Of a stretch of DNA of 26,943 nucleotides, positions 1 through 10,258 are shown one piece after another. Within the stretch, counting starts at the first letter, position 1, and every line of letters begins with the position of its first letter. The translations under genes and the position numbers were made by a program. Source of the DNA: Chara braunii (Eukaryota > Streptophyta > Charophyceae > Charales > Characeae). Below the pieces are notes generated by a model. The model was not told where the DNA came from. It worked only from the letters and a program-made list of their open reading frames with translations, and ran no database searches. The stretch spans positions 3,482,435-3,509,377 of the forward strand of contig BFEA01000081.1 in NCBI GenBank assembly GCA_003427395.1. Direction: 5' to 3'.

Positions 1-47
<47 letters not shown>

Positions 48-56
48 AAAAAAAAG
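1..56. repeat. (AG)n microsatellite plus poly(A)
   Basis: The window opens inside an uninterrupted AG dinucleotide run of about 43 bases, followed by a run of A. The run touches the window edge, so its full length is unknown. Confidence 0.97.
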
Positions 57-1393
57 AGTCGGAGGAGGCAGAGGAAGACGTAGCTTGACCAAGAAAGGGG
101 AATAAGGTCAAAGAAAGAGTTATACACACACAAAGAGATCTTAAAACCAAAACTCAAAAATCCGCCGTGGACTTCTTCCAAGGAAAAAGAGGAACCGAAG
201 ATCAAAGTCGTGCAAGCCTCCGACTCTTTTATTATGGCCCAAGGTCATACAACCACTCGTTCACGTACATCTTCCTTTCCCGGGGTGATCCCGACCGCTA
301 CATAACAATCTCCACATCACAATGATCGTCACCCTGCCAACTTAGCTTCTACACCGGCTGTCCCAAATACCGCAGTCCGTTGCGGCCACCAAGAGCACAA
401 CGTTGCAAAAACTCCAGTCAACTCATCAACACTTTCGTACTTGCCACGCATACACATCATCTATCCACAACTTTCTTAAGCTGACAGATTGGTTGAGCGA
501 GAACTTTTCGGATGCGCTTGCGGATTTATAGTTGCGAAGAGGAAGATAGAAGATGGGAGGAAATGGGATCGAGGTAGGGAGGGGCCATGTTAATCCCCGC
601 GAGTATCTTCGCAGCCAATTAGATTATATCGTGAGGGGAGTGTCCTCCTTACACGATGTCGCCTGATGGCTCGAGTATCTTGGGAAAGGGGGGTTTGTAG
701 GGAGTTCCTGTATGGAGATAAGGGCGGGAAGACGGGGAGCGAGAAAAGTAGTGTAGAGGAGGACCAAGATTTAGACAAAAAGGAGCGAGAAAGAAACGCA
801 TAGGAGAGGGGATGAAAAATAGTTATAGACGAAGAGAAAAAGGCACGAAGAAGAGAGAGGCGAAGATGGCATGAGGAAAGGAGAAGGTCGTGGGGGGGGG
901 AGGGGAGGAAGATTGCATACACGGTGCCGACACAAAAAAAAAAGGCACCAAAACAGTTGTGTTTCGCCCGCTTTAGCTCCTAAAGCTAATTCAAGAATAA
1001 AAAATTTCCACGTGCAAGTTTGGACGTGAGAAAACTCTTATGCCCCTTCGGATCCCTTTCGGAATTTGCAGAGCCTTCAATGGTGACTTTTCTTGCAAAA
1101 AAGGACATGTCAACGGAAAGTGCAACCATGAATTCCAGAACCCCGACTGTCAAACAAAATTTCTAGCGCGTTCGTTAAGGTGCATGTAATTCCTATGTAA
1201 GTTTCTGGGCGTCGGAACAACAAACAACTAAAAAAAAAGTGAGAGGGCCTTGGTGGCCCTTGATTCCAGATCCCATACATCAACCAAAAAGAAACCCTCT
1301 AAGACATGTTAGCACGACTAGAAAATTCAAGGCTTAAGAATATCATTCAGATACAGAAGCTGGTATATATATGACGTTGAGAGGGTTACAAAA
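57..1393. other. No recognisable gene
   Basis: About 1.3 kb without a coding region I can support. The longest open frame (590-922, minus) is a low-complexity Ser/Leu/Phe-rich translation of a purine-rich stretch. A poly(G) run near 893-901 and an A run near 935-944 are the only visible simple repeats. Confidence 0.6.
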
Positions 1394-1481
1394 CTATGCG
1401 ATCTCCTGATTGCATGCACAAAGGTCATAAGAGAGATAGAGGAACCCTCTGCAATGTATCAGCAAGCAGAGGAGAACATAG

Positions 1482-2027
1482 TCAACATGTGAAAGCGATG
1501 CTGTTAGTCGAAAAAAAACAAATGTTGGCGCCAACTTCAATTGCACTATTCTTGCGAGGCTCTTCGTCGATACTTTTCCTACATGGCAATGGAGATCGGG
1601 CCCTTGATCGCCTAGTTGTCTTCCAGATGGTATCATGAAGATTTGGACCGTCTTTGCCCGCTTTTGTCGGCTTACTGGTGTTCGCTCCATTGTAATCAAC
1701 TCGGAGCGGCGAGGGAGGGGGTTAAGGCCATTGCGATGGGATAAGGGGAAAGTAGTCAGAGGCTTCGTCATCGAGATCAATAAAGTGGACAATCCGGTGA
1801 ACACTGGGGAATCGATGATTGGGTTGGGGGAGGGACGCAAGATATTCCGCATAGAGGGTGAGGATTGTGCGTAGAATATTGTCGCACATGGAGTCATAAT
1901 CTTCTACGGCAGGGAAGGTCCCGGAGATGATACAATATAACTCCATATGGTTGTATTGTCTCCATGCAACGCTGTAATGGAGAATGTTGAGGGGAAAAGC
2001 TGGAGCAGTGTGGGTAAGGTTGTGCAC
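1482..2027 (-). pseudogene. Decayed coding-like sequence, unidentified
   Basis: Reading the minus strand from an ATG at 2027, one frame stays open for 101 codons to a TAA at 1722-1724. It then continues in the same frame for another 79 codons to a TGA at 1482-1484. The upstream half is rich in Tyr, His, Ile and acidic residues and lacks the monotony of a simple repeat; the second half is basic and polar. I recognise no domain or family. Neighbouring minus-strand frames (1904-2302 and 2127-2435) could be frame-shifted parts of the same dead gene, because the frame switches and low complexity increases upstream. A chance open frame is a real alternative. If genuine, it is more likely a relic of a mobile element than a host gene, given the integrase remnant nearby. 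Confidence 0.22.
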
Positions 2028-2439
2028 AACAAGCGAACAGAGCAGTGACGATAGAAGAGTTGTTTGACGAAGATACGATAGTCAATGGGAAACTTTATAT
2101 GGGGGAGTGGGGAGAAGTAGACGTAATCAAGAGGGCGGCGGAAGACGGGACAATAACAGAGCGCTCGTGCGGGGAGGAGGACGGGGACGAACCGCAGAAG
2201 GGGCGGCAAAGGAGGGAGATGGTGAGCAAGACCGGCAGCGGCGGCGGGAGCAGCTACTACCTCTTGAGGAAAATCTGGATTTTTTGCGGAATCCGCTGGC
2301 ATGGCTGGCTGACACTAGAGGACGATGCTTTGCGATGTTAGAGTTGAGGTAACTCCTCGTGGTGGTTGGCTGGTGGCTCATTTGCCTCCTTTGCTTCCTC
2401 TTCTTTGTCATCGTCTTCTTCGGACGCGGATTCAATTTC

Positions 2440-2500
2440 CACCTCCTCTTTTTCTTTTTCTTTTTCTTCTTTTTTTTCTTCTTCTTTTTCTTCTTGCAGG
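2440..2500. repeat. CTT/TTC-rich pyrimidine tract
   Basis: An imperfect pyrimidine tract (TTTTTCTTTTTC, then TTCTTC). On the minus strand it gives the Lys/Glu-rich and Lys/Arg-rich translations seen in two frames, so those low-complexity open frames should not be taken as protein evidence. Confidence 0.8.
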
Positions 2501-3392
2501 GTTGGGAGCAGTTGGTTCCGGATCATCGTCAGATGTTACTTCCTTGTTATCGCGATGAGTTCTCCAGAAATCTTCCAAATTGGAGTTGCCAAGGGAGAGT
2601 TTGTTGAAACCCATAGAGTTTCACTTTATTGGGTCGTGCTGGGACAAAAAATATCCACCACCCTCCGTGTAGCTTGTCCAGATCACCGTTGGTGTTAGTG
2701 TCCATTCAAAATTACCGGCTCCATTTGATGCGGATCAATGGGATTGAAGGAAATGATGCTCGGAGGCAGATCGTCAACGATCCGAGCCAGGAAACCGAGG
2801 ATCTCGTTGGCCACGGTCACTCTCCCTCGTTGTGCTATCTCACCAAGAAAGAACTCCTACAAGAAATCTCGAGGTATCTGACGGCCATACTTGCACCGGC
2901 AGCTGAGTGATCTCATCCGGATAAACCAATTATCAATTTTTGATGTAGCGGGTTCAATGCGCTTTCACCGGTAGCATGCAAAAGCTGGTTGCCATAAATC
3001 CAGTTCAATCGCGGGTGTACCGGGGACAGAAAGGAGATATCTCTATCGGACGGATCTCAAAAGAGAGTATAGGATCTGTGGAAGATGGTCAGAGAGTTGG
3101 AAGGTCTGAGGTAAGAGGGAAGGTAGAGAAGCGATTCATCGACGAGGAGGATGAAAGGGACGAAGAGCCAGAAAGTGGCACTGGAGGATCCGAGACATTG
3201 GATGGCAGAGAGAAGGTATCGATGCACTCTGTGCCCACCGATTGTTCACTTGGGCTGGCTAATCGTTGTCGCCAATCCGTCACTATCTCACACCCCTACT
3301 CGTAGAGGCTTTCCACCACTTCACTACGTCACTGGGTGCCGATGCTGCAAAGATCGCCACTGAAAACGACAATTACCATTACATCCATTACA
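2501..3392. other. Coding-like fragments, no gene called
   Basis: Several short minus-strand frames in this stretch have balanced composition, for example the frames through 2640-2695 and 2700-2850. They are interrupted by stops and frame changes every 30 to 60 codons. I recognise no protein family and see no consistent splice sites joining them. They may be parts of the same decayed sequence as 1482-2027 and 3393-3836. Confidence 0.3.
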
Positions 3393-3836
3393 TCACTTTG
3401 ACCCGACCGAGAATAACGCAGAAACGCTTACGCTTCCACCAGGATCACTGTCGAACCACGATCCGTTGAAGTCGTCACTTCCACCATTGCTTACCCAGCT
3501 TGTCAGTTGAACAGTTGCGCAAATCGCAATAAATGAGGGTTGAGTCGTTGATGAGACACTTGGCAAAACTGCAAGGTAGTTGGAGAAGTCGAGCAAAGAT
3601 TCCTGACTCAAGTACGAAACTCATGGCGATGGCGGCGAGCAAGAAATATCAGAAGAAAGAGGGATGGCAGGATTTTCGTCTTTGCTGGAGAAAGTTGAGG
3701 AAGAAGAAGCAGGAAAGTCGGGAGCGAGAAGAGGACGGCGGTAGGAGATGTGGCGGACGATGGGAAAAGAGCTATGATTGGCGTCCGTCTCAAGAGTAAT
3801 GCGCACAGTATTGACCCCGTTAGGGCTAAGTTCCAC
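3393..3836 (-). pseudogene. Decayed coding-like sequence, unidentified
   Basis: Two minus-strand frames lie end to end: one starts with ATG at 3836 and runs to 3621, and the next runs from about 3611 to 3393. Together they look like one Ser/Pro/Asp-rich N-terminal region of about 145 residues broken by a frame change near 3615. No motif is recognisable. Its position just downstream (on the minus strand) of the integrase remnant makes a mobile-element origin possible, but the usual gag-before-pol order would not place a gag here. A chance arrangement is not excluded. Confidence 0.2.
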
Positions 3837-3839
3837 TAC

Positions 3840-4130
3840 GCAAAAGAAGGTAAAAAACTTGGGAGCGAGTTTCTGGTCGTGTGCACATTACCATAATTGC
3901 ACGAGATCCCCTAACTTATACTAGAGTTAAGGGCCCGCATTCCTATTCCGAACCTCGTAACTACGGGCTTGCCTACCATGGGTCAGTTCTGTCATCCTTT
4001 GTCTTTTACAGGTCAATCTAGGGACGACCCTTTTCATTAGGTCAACTTACTGTTTGGCCTTAGCCTTGAGGGACAACCGTGTGTCTCGTCCCCGGGGTTC
4101 GTCACTTTTCGAGGCACCCTGATTGATGAC
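3840..4130. other. No recognisable feature
   Basis: Roughly 290 bases between the unidentified coding-like segment and the integrase remnant. I looked for long terminal repeat ends and a polypurine tract and could not define any. Confidence 0.5.
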
Positions 4131-4830
4131 GCAGGGGATAATGTTGGTCCATAGCAAAAAAGGGGTGAACCCAGTGGACTCATGAGGGGTGGCCCAGTGG
4201 TACACTATCTCGGATCAGGGACTCGTGTCAATAGCCGCTAGGTTCTGCCGTAATGTGGTCTTCATTATTCGGTTTGCATTTTCTGCAAGTACGTTGGATT
4301 GGGAGACATACGGGGCAGTGTGTTGGAGGGTGACGCCTCTACGTGTTAACAGTTCCTCTACTTCAGCCTTAAAGCCAGACTCATTGTCGGTCAAAATTTT
4401 TTATGTATCTAGATGGGTATTGAGGAATCGGTCGATGTAGCTAGCTATCTCCGAGGCCTTACGCGTTTTACACAGATAGGCTTCTACATATTTCAAATAA
4501 AAACCAGTTAAATCAAATTTTCGCAACCGTTACGGTCAGGTAGCACATCAATATATGTTATATTCATGCTGATACGCTGAAAATGGCATTTCATTTCTGT
4601 TGGAACTATCTTGTTTGGTCAACAGATCGATGCCCGATCGGCAGCACAGATTAGACAGTTATTGACCATGTGCTTAATGTCTTCCCGAATAGTAGACCAG
4701 AACCGTAGAGTTTGGTCGATAGTTACCTTTGTGACATATATCGCAAAGTGAGCGGCCTGCTCCTCGTGAGCGGATCGGGTCCAATCATACCGCTGGAACG
4801 GGTGTGGAACCGTCAACCATAATCCCGATC
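4130..4830 (-). pseudogene. Broken retrotransposon integrase (Ty3/gypsy-like)
   Basis: The minus strand encodes a recognisable retroelement integrase in collinear order. An N-terminal zinc-binding module has His codons at 4766-4768 and 4748-4750 and a CLIC Cys pair at 4655-4657 and 4646-4648. The catalytic core has a first Asp at 4547-4549 in an IDVLP context, a second Asp at 4386-4388 in LTDNES, and a Glu at 4281-4283 in LAENANR. A TAPYVSQSN segment lies between the last two. A C-terminal STGFTP segment lies near 4161-4178. Integrase inserts element cDNA into host DNA. This copy cannot work: there are in-frame stops at 4619-4621, 4508-4510, 4401-4403 and 4215-4217, and a frame change between the first and second Asp. 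The zinc-binding module resembles Ty3/gypsy, while the TAPYVSQ stretch is also reminiscent of Ty1/copia, so the superfamily is not certain. No reverse transcriptase is visible upstream. Confidence 0.75.
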
Positions 4831-4937
4831 CGACAGTTTTATGCTTTTCTAGATACTCGTTGATCTAGTAGTAGTTTCGAGATCACTCGGTGGCCCGACG
4901 TTTGTCGTGAGTTGAAAGAGCTCACGTACGGCTCAAT

Positions 4938-4955
4938 GGGGGGGGGGGGGGGGGG
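4938..4955 (+). repeat. Poly(G) run
   Basis: Eighteen consecutive G residues. Such runs can form G-quadruplex structures and are also prone to assembly length errors. Confidence 0.9.
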
Positions 4956-5029
4956 CTATCCTAATAACCAACTTAGGGCGTCGTTCGACACTACTTAAAA
5001 ATACTTTAGTTCCAAAGACACCCGTACTC

Positions 5030-5660
5030 ACGAAGGTTGATCAATTTGCCGTACCTCGTTTTTTTTTTCTATAACCCCTTGATGAAACCCTTGAGACGAC
5101 TGCCCTTGAAACTGAAGTGCTGACAACATTGCATCAGGAACAATGATGATTGGTGGGGAAAAAAAAGTTACGTTTCTTCCCCATTTCGAAGTGTCAAACC
5201 CTTGAGCCTCAAGTGACCTCCTGAGACTCCTTTGAGATTTCATTGTTTTTGGGCCGCATTTGAGTTTCAAGGGCATACCTTGAGATGCAGAACGTGAAAG
5301 CATTCCAGACATCCAAATTGATGTAATAAGGGAGGGGTGGAATGATGCTTTCTTGAAACTCAAGTATTTTCAAGTGGTGTCGAAAGAGGTCCTTATTACT
5401 CCGCATATAGTTAAAGAAGCAACTCAGGGACGCTAAAGAAAAGAAAGTAAGAAGTAGAAAAGTCATAAAGGAGAGAAGAAAGGCGGATATGGTTGCACTT
5501 AGAATTTTAACCATATTTTGACTTATAATTAATCAAAAAATTCAAAGACAACATAAAAATGAACCTAAAATTAATATGTTATAATATCATAAAACCATCT
5601 ATTCAATTACCTGTCGAATTTGGACAAGACGACCTTTCATACCTTTTTTAATTGTCATTA
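5030..5660. other. Noncoding, with scattered inverted CTTGAAACTCAAG motifs
   Basis: Several short, related palindromic words recur here: CTTGAGCCTCAAG near 5200, CTTGAAACTCAAG near 5353, and TGCCCTTGAAACT at 5101-5113, which has an inverted partner near 5255-5276. The 5100-5120 and 5253-5276 segments match in inverted orientation over about 20 bases with three mismatches. The minus-strand open frames across this area show no family resemblance. From 5510 to 5660 the sequence is AT-rich and featureless. Confidence 0.35.
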
Positions 5661-5667
5661 TAGTATT

Positions 5668-6185
5668 ACGGGAAACCCCGTAGCAGACACATCCAGGTTC
5701 AAGCCTCCAACGAGGGAACATGCGGGAGTTGCACCCACCAGCAGGTGCGATACCTGCATGCTACAACAGGCAGATGATAACGGCTAGGGGTCAACCGGTA
5801 TCATCAGGACCGAGCTTCTTTTATGGGTCAGTCGTTGTGCCTCCACTCCGGTGCCCTCCCCCTAGGAACATCAGTAGTTTCTGCTCAATGCCACTCGGGG
5901 GAACAATGACCTATCCCTAGGTGGGTGGCGCTAAGCTTGCCTGGAAAGGCACATGAGGCCAATGGGATTGAACCCAAGACCTCTTGAATATCACTTGCAT
6001 GCCTTACCCACCGAGCTAAGCCATTGGATCGTAAGGGATTTTTATTCCCGCCTCCATCCGTCACACTTTTTTTTTTTTTTTTTTTTTTGTCACATATTAT
6101 AGCAATCCACAACTACGTCGTGTCGGTATCTCACACCTGCAGATCGGGAGCAGCCCCAACACGGTTCTGGCTGCTACGGGGTTCC
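5668..6185. mobile_element. Segment bounded by inverted 16-17 bp repeats
   Basis: GGGAAACCCCGTAGCAG at 5668-5684 is matched in inverted orientation by CTGCTACGGGGTTCCC at 6170-6185, differing by one missing base. ATTGT occurs just outside the left copy and its complement ACAAT just outside the right, so the inverted match may extend further imperfectly. The interval holds a minus-strand tRNA-like module (5959-6027) and a T run (about 6067-6088). It could be one nonautonomous inverted-repeat element, or the 3' ends of two SINE-like elements in opposite orientation. The sequence alone does not decide. Confidence 0.45.
5959..6027 (-). repeat. tRNA-like module (SINE head or tRNA pseudogene)
   Basis: The minus strand carries an A box, TAGCTCGGTGG (6008-6018), and a perfect B box, GGTTCAATCCC (5964-5974), about 33 bases apart. 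These are the two internal promoter elements RNA polymerase III uses in tRNA genes. The outer ends CCAATGG and CCATTGG (6021-6027 and 5959-5965) are perfectly complementary over 7 bp, like an acceptor stem. The D arm and anticodon arm do not fold properly and the acceptor-like pairing sits two bases out of register with the A box. I therefore read it as a tRNA-derived SINE head or pseudogene, not a working tRNA. Confidence 0.5.
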
Positions 6186-6214
6186 CAGTATGCCTACAAT
6201 TAGGAGTAGTGGTA

Positions 6215-6295
6215 GGTTGATGTAGCTCAGTGGTTAGAGCACTGGTTTAAAATGCGCATTGTGGTATAAGGTTGTGGGTTTAAAACCTTGCAACC
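6215..6295 (+). repeat. tRNA-like module (second SINE-type head)
   Basis: An A box, TAGCTCAGTGG (6223-6233), is followed by a one-mismatch B box, GGTTTAAAACC (6277-6287). The first five bases, GGTTG (6215-6219), pair with CAACC (6291-6295). No convincing anticodon stem can be drawn and the T stem has mismatches, so a functional tRNA is unlikely. It lies about 190 bp from the minus-strand module at 5959-6027 and points the other way, which fits a SINE-rich patch. Confidence 0.45.
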
Positions 6296-6615
6296 TTGCG
6301 CATGGACACCGGCAGGGCGTTACAGTGATGCACGCCTGGACATACACCCCCTTGAGATGACGCAGGTAAGCTATTACAGACAATGCCTGCGCACCACCCA
6401 GGGGTAGCCCATGGCTATTGTATGTTGGGACTGGGCGAGAGAGGGGTGTCATGATGTTCTTGGTCTATGGGGTGGTCACGAGACTGCTGGGTGATTTGTA
6501 TGGTCTGGTTTACTCGAGCCCAGCAGAGCATAGTCACAGACTGTTTCACAGTATATGTCTATAGGTTAGGTCATTTGCACGGTTCACATGAGGTCATGTG
6601 TTCGATACCAGATCA
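6296..6615. other. No recognisable gene
   Basis: This stretch may be the body of a SINE-type element headed by the tRNA-like module at 6215-6295. I cannot define its 3' end. TGTTCGATACC at about 6599-6609 resembles a B box but has no A box at a suitable distance. Confidence 0.4.
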
Positions 6616-7463
6616 TGACTAAGGGCTGGTTATCCCCTTAGTACATAATTAAGGGTTGAGGCTGGCACAACAGTTCCTTAGTACGGAATGTCGGGCGTGT
6701 CAAGAGATACTGCACCTTACCGCAAGGCCGGAACGGGCTCCAGGGACATACGAGGTAACAAAGGATTGTTAGCTCTCAGACAACCATACAACACACGGTC
6801 AATAAATTCTCAGGGTTGGTTATCCTCTTAGTACGTAGCTTAGGGTTAAGGCTGACATAACAATTCTTTGGTACGGGATGTCGGGGGTGCTATAAGATAC
6901 TGCACCTTACCGTGGGGCCAGAAACGGGCTCCAGGGATATACGAGGGAACGAAGGATCCCCAACTCTCTACCATCATACAATAGAACAACGGTTCACGTA
7001 CGATTCGCATGAGGTCCTGTGTTCACCACCAAATCACAACTTGGGGTTGCTCTTCCTCCTAGTACGCAGTCAAGGGTTGAGGTTGGCATAGCAGTTCCTT
7101 AGTACGGGATGTCGAAGGTGTCAAGAGATACTGCACCTTACCGCGGGGCCGGAACGGGTTCCAGGGATATACAAGAGAACGGAGGATCTCCAACTCTCCA
7201 CCATCACACAATAGAACAACGATTCACATGCTACCACTACACAATATATAGACTCAGTCCATAACTCGTGACTAAGGGTTGGCTATCCTCCTAGTACGTA
7301 GCACAAGGTTGAGGCTGGCATAGCAGTTCCTTAGCACGGAACGTCGGAGGTGTCAGGAGATACGACACGTTACCGCGGGGCCGGAACGGACTCCAGGGAC
7401 ACGAGGGAACGGAGGATTCTCAACTATCTATCATCACCACACAATAGAATATCGAAATAACGT
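6616..7463 (+). repeat. Four diverged tandem units of about 190-230 bp
   Basis: Four successive units begin near 6623, 6813, 7043 and 7275, each opening with a GGGTTGGTTATCC-like block. Each then repeats the same ordered landmarks: CCTTAGTAC, AGTTCCTTAGTACGG, GATACTGCACCTTACCG, GGGGCCGGAACGG, CTCCAGGGA and CAACTCTC. The units have diverged by substitutions and small indels. They contain no conserved open frame. The unit matches no RNA gene I know. Confidence 0.8.
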
Positions 7464-7465
7464 AC

Positions 7466-7511
7466 CTATGGGACCTGAAGAGATATGGCTATGGGACCTG
7501 TAGAGATATGG
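7466..7511 (+). repeat. 23-bp direct duplication
   Basis: The motif CTATGGGACCTG(A/T)AGAGATATGG occurs twice head to tail (7466-7488 and 7489-7511), with one difference. Confidence 0.9.
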
Positions 7512-7668
7512 TTAGTCCTAGTGCCCGAAAGTACTCCTGTGGCAAGGCTCATACGTCTATGCTTCGATCAGGACTGAATAGAGTAAGTAGCGCTCTACTT
7601 AGTCCGGCATCGGCGACCACTGTCCGGTCAGGTCATAGACTGTAAGGTGATGGTCCTTAGTGGATAAG

Positions 7669-7776
7669 GTGGGACCGTGGGAGTAGGTTGGAAGGGAAGT
7701 TCCATAGGAATATATACCGCATGTGGGACCGTGGGAGTAGGTTGGAAGGGAAGTTCCATAGGAATACATACCGCAT
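7669..7776 (+). repeat. 54-bp tandem duplication
   Basis: Two nearly identical 54-bp units (7669-7722 and 7723-7776) differ at about one base. Because 54 is divisible by three, the minus strand shows an 18-residue repeat in an open frame (7599-7802). The frame has no other protein-like property, and I treat it as a by-product of the duplication. Confidence 0.9.
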
Positions 7777-7849
7777 GTCCAAGTGCAAAAGGCACCCCTC
7801 ACATGTCTAGAAATCCAACCGCTACAACAACCTGGTAGGGGTAGGTACG

Positions 7850-8679
<830 letters not shown>

Positions 8680-8979
8680 GCTGTTGCTATCTGTGGGCAC
8701 ATGATAGTCTTTGCCTTCGCGTTTCCATGTCGTGCCAGCTTTCTTTGTCGCTTTCTCTGTTAGCAAAAATCAGCGAAGGTGCCGTCAAAGACTGTGGACG
8801 TCAAGATTTCAAAGCGACGAGGTTTTTGCGAAGAGTGCGATGAAGGCTCACTTCGTTCTTTCTTTGTTTGGCATTTTTTTTTTTTTTTCCGTCGCACGTC
8901 CAATGTGTAGTCTTCTTTCTGGCATTCTTTTTCTGCTTCTCACAATGCAATGTGGAGTCCCTCACCCGGCGGAGAGGTA
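8680..8979 (+). other. Presumed 3' flank of the ubiquitin-eL40 gene
   Basis: It contains a T run at about 8874-8888 and no other gene. A canonical AATAAA signal is not seen on the plus strand here, so the polyadenylation site cannot be placed. Confidence 0.4.
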
Positions 8980-9168
8980 GGCGTCCTCCTGCATTTCAGG
9001 GCGCCTCTCCGGGGCCTCTGCGGTATGAAAGGTCCTAGGCTTGTTTTCTCTCATGATTGGAATGAATGACAGAATGCAAGGCGTCCTGGATTTCAAGGCC
9101 TATCCGGGGTCTCTGCGTTATGAAATGATAGGCTTGTTTCCGTCATGATTGGAATGAATGACAGAAGC
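8980..9168 (+). repeat. 100-bp tandem duplication downstream of ubiquitin
   Basis: Two units start with GGCGTCCT at 8980 and 9080. They share, in order, ATTTCA, TCCGGGG, CTCTGCG, TAGGCTTGTTT, and ATGATTGGAATGAATGACAG. The second unit is about 10 bp shorter. Confidence 0.85.
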
Positions 9169-9227
9169 AGGTTGATTGATGAATCAAGACATATCTCTCA
9201 CCCATTTTGTGAGGTTCACGTGGCAGA

Positions 9228-9450
9228 TGAGCGGGAGATACGCGGGAGATACGCGGGAGATACGCGGGAAGTAACCCTGATATAGATATAGCCGCACGTG
9301 AGCTTGCTGGTATGTCTCTGATTGGATGTAATAGCAGATGAGCGGAAGATGAGCGGGAAAATGGGCGGAAAATGAGCGGGAAATGGGCGGAAAATGAGCG
9401 GGAAACCGCGGGACGTGAGCGGGAGATGAGCGGGAGATGAGCGGGAGGTA
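9228..9450 (+). repeat. 10-11 bp minisatellite rich in GAGCGGGA
   Basis: Short units alternate between GAGATACGCGG (about 9236-9268) and GATGAGCGGGA / AATGGGCGGAA (about 9335-9450), with a non-repeated interval between the two blocks. Three exact copies of GCGGGAAA lie at 9353-9360, 9376-9383 and 9398-9405. The complement, TTTCCCGC, fits the plant E2F site consensus. Minus-strand open frames over this block only reflect the repeat. Confidence 0.85.
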
Positions 9451-9977
9451 TCTGGAATTTCGACATAGCCGCACTACAGCTTTCTGGTGAGTGTCTCTGT
9501 TTCTGAAAAGTGGAAGATGAGCTATGGCTGTAGCTATGGCCACAACGACATCCTCCGCTCGATGCGTCTCTGGCTATGGCGCGTCTGTAGCTATGGCTTC
9601 TCGTCCCTTCAGCTTTGAGTAATATGGGGGTAGTGGCAATTTGTCTCTTCCCAGATGTTCGGTGGAGATGTCACTTCAAATTTCAAATTTCCTCTGAGAT
9701 GAGTTTTTCCAGGAAATCGGAATTAGTGTTTTTATTGCTTCGTCTGTCAGAACTCTTTATGTTTGTATCGTAGTTGGGTATGCTTTCAAATTGTTGCTCT
9801 ATTTTGTTTTGGGGGGATTTGAATCCCTTGGTTTTCGATAATGCGCGCGCATTTTCTGCTTTCCGTCTTTGCAGTGTCGCTGGTTTATGCGCTCTGCTGC
9901 CATGCGCGTCGTTTATTGTGTGCTCGCTCGGCGGCTTCTTCTGTCTCTTTTTTCACTTTGTTTTTAATTATTCGCTG

Positions 9978-10209
9978 GTGGGTTATGGGTTAGGGTTTGG
10001 TCGCTCAGTAACGAAAGAAAAAAAGACATGTCCACCAGTAACAGCGTTAGCCTGTTACTCTTGGGTTATGGGTTAGGGTTTGGTGTTAACCTGTTACTCT
10101 TGGGTTATGGGTTAGGGTTTGGGGTTAACCTGTTACTCTTGGGTTATGGGTTATGGGTTTGGGGTTAACCTGTTGCTCTTGGGTTATGGGTTATGGGTTA
10201 GGGTTTGGT
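9978..10209 (+). repeat. Telo-box-bearing 39-40 bp tandem repeat
   Basis: Four units start at 10051, 10090, 10129 and 10169, each CCTGTTACTC followed by TTGGGTTATGGGTTAGGG or a variant. An isolated copy of the same GGTTATGGGTTAGGGTTTGG word lies at 9981-10000. TTAGGGTTT is the complement of the plant telo-box AAACCCTAA. The array is not a true telomere: TTTAGGG is not repeated back to back. Confidence 0.85.
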
Positions 10210-10258
10210 CGCCGATTTTCAGTTCTTTTTTTTTTTTTCAGTCACTGGTGGACATGTT
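10025..10258. repeat. Inverted 18-bp repeat around the telo-box array
   Basis: GACATGTCCACCAGTAAC (10025-10042) and GTCACTGGTGGACATGTT (10241-10258) are inverted partners over 18 bp with two mismatches. Both arms are bordered by A-rich (left) or T-rich (right) sequence that extends the similarity. The arms enclose the four telo-box units. Confidence 0.7.

Noticed and set aside
5801-5807. CTGATGA on the minus strand
   Set aside because: No GAAA follows at a suitable distance and no helices can be drawn.
6215-6295. Functional tRNA gene
   Set aside because: The A box is perfect, but no anticodon stem forms and the T stem has mismatches.
7599-7802. Small protein with an 18-residue repeat
   Set aside because: The repeat is the translation of a 54-bp DNA duplication, and the frame has no other coding evidence.
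9978-10209. Interstitial telomere
   Set aside because: TTTAGGG is not repeated back to back; the unit is a 39-40 bp minisatellite that contains one telo-box.
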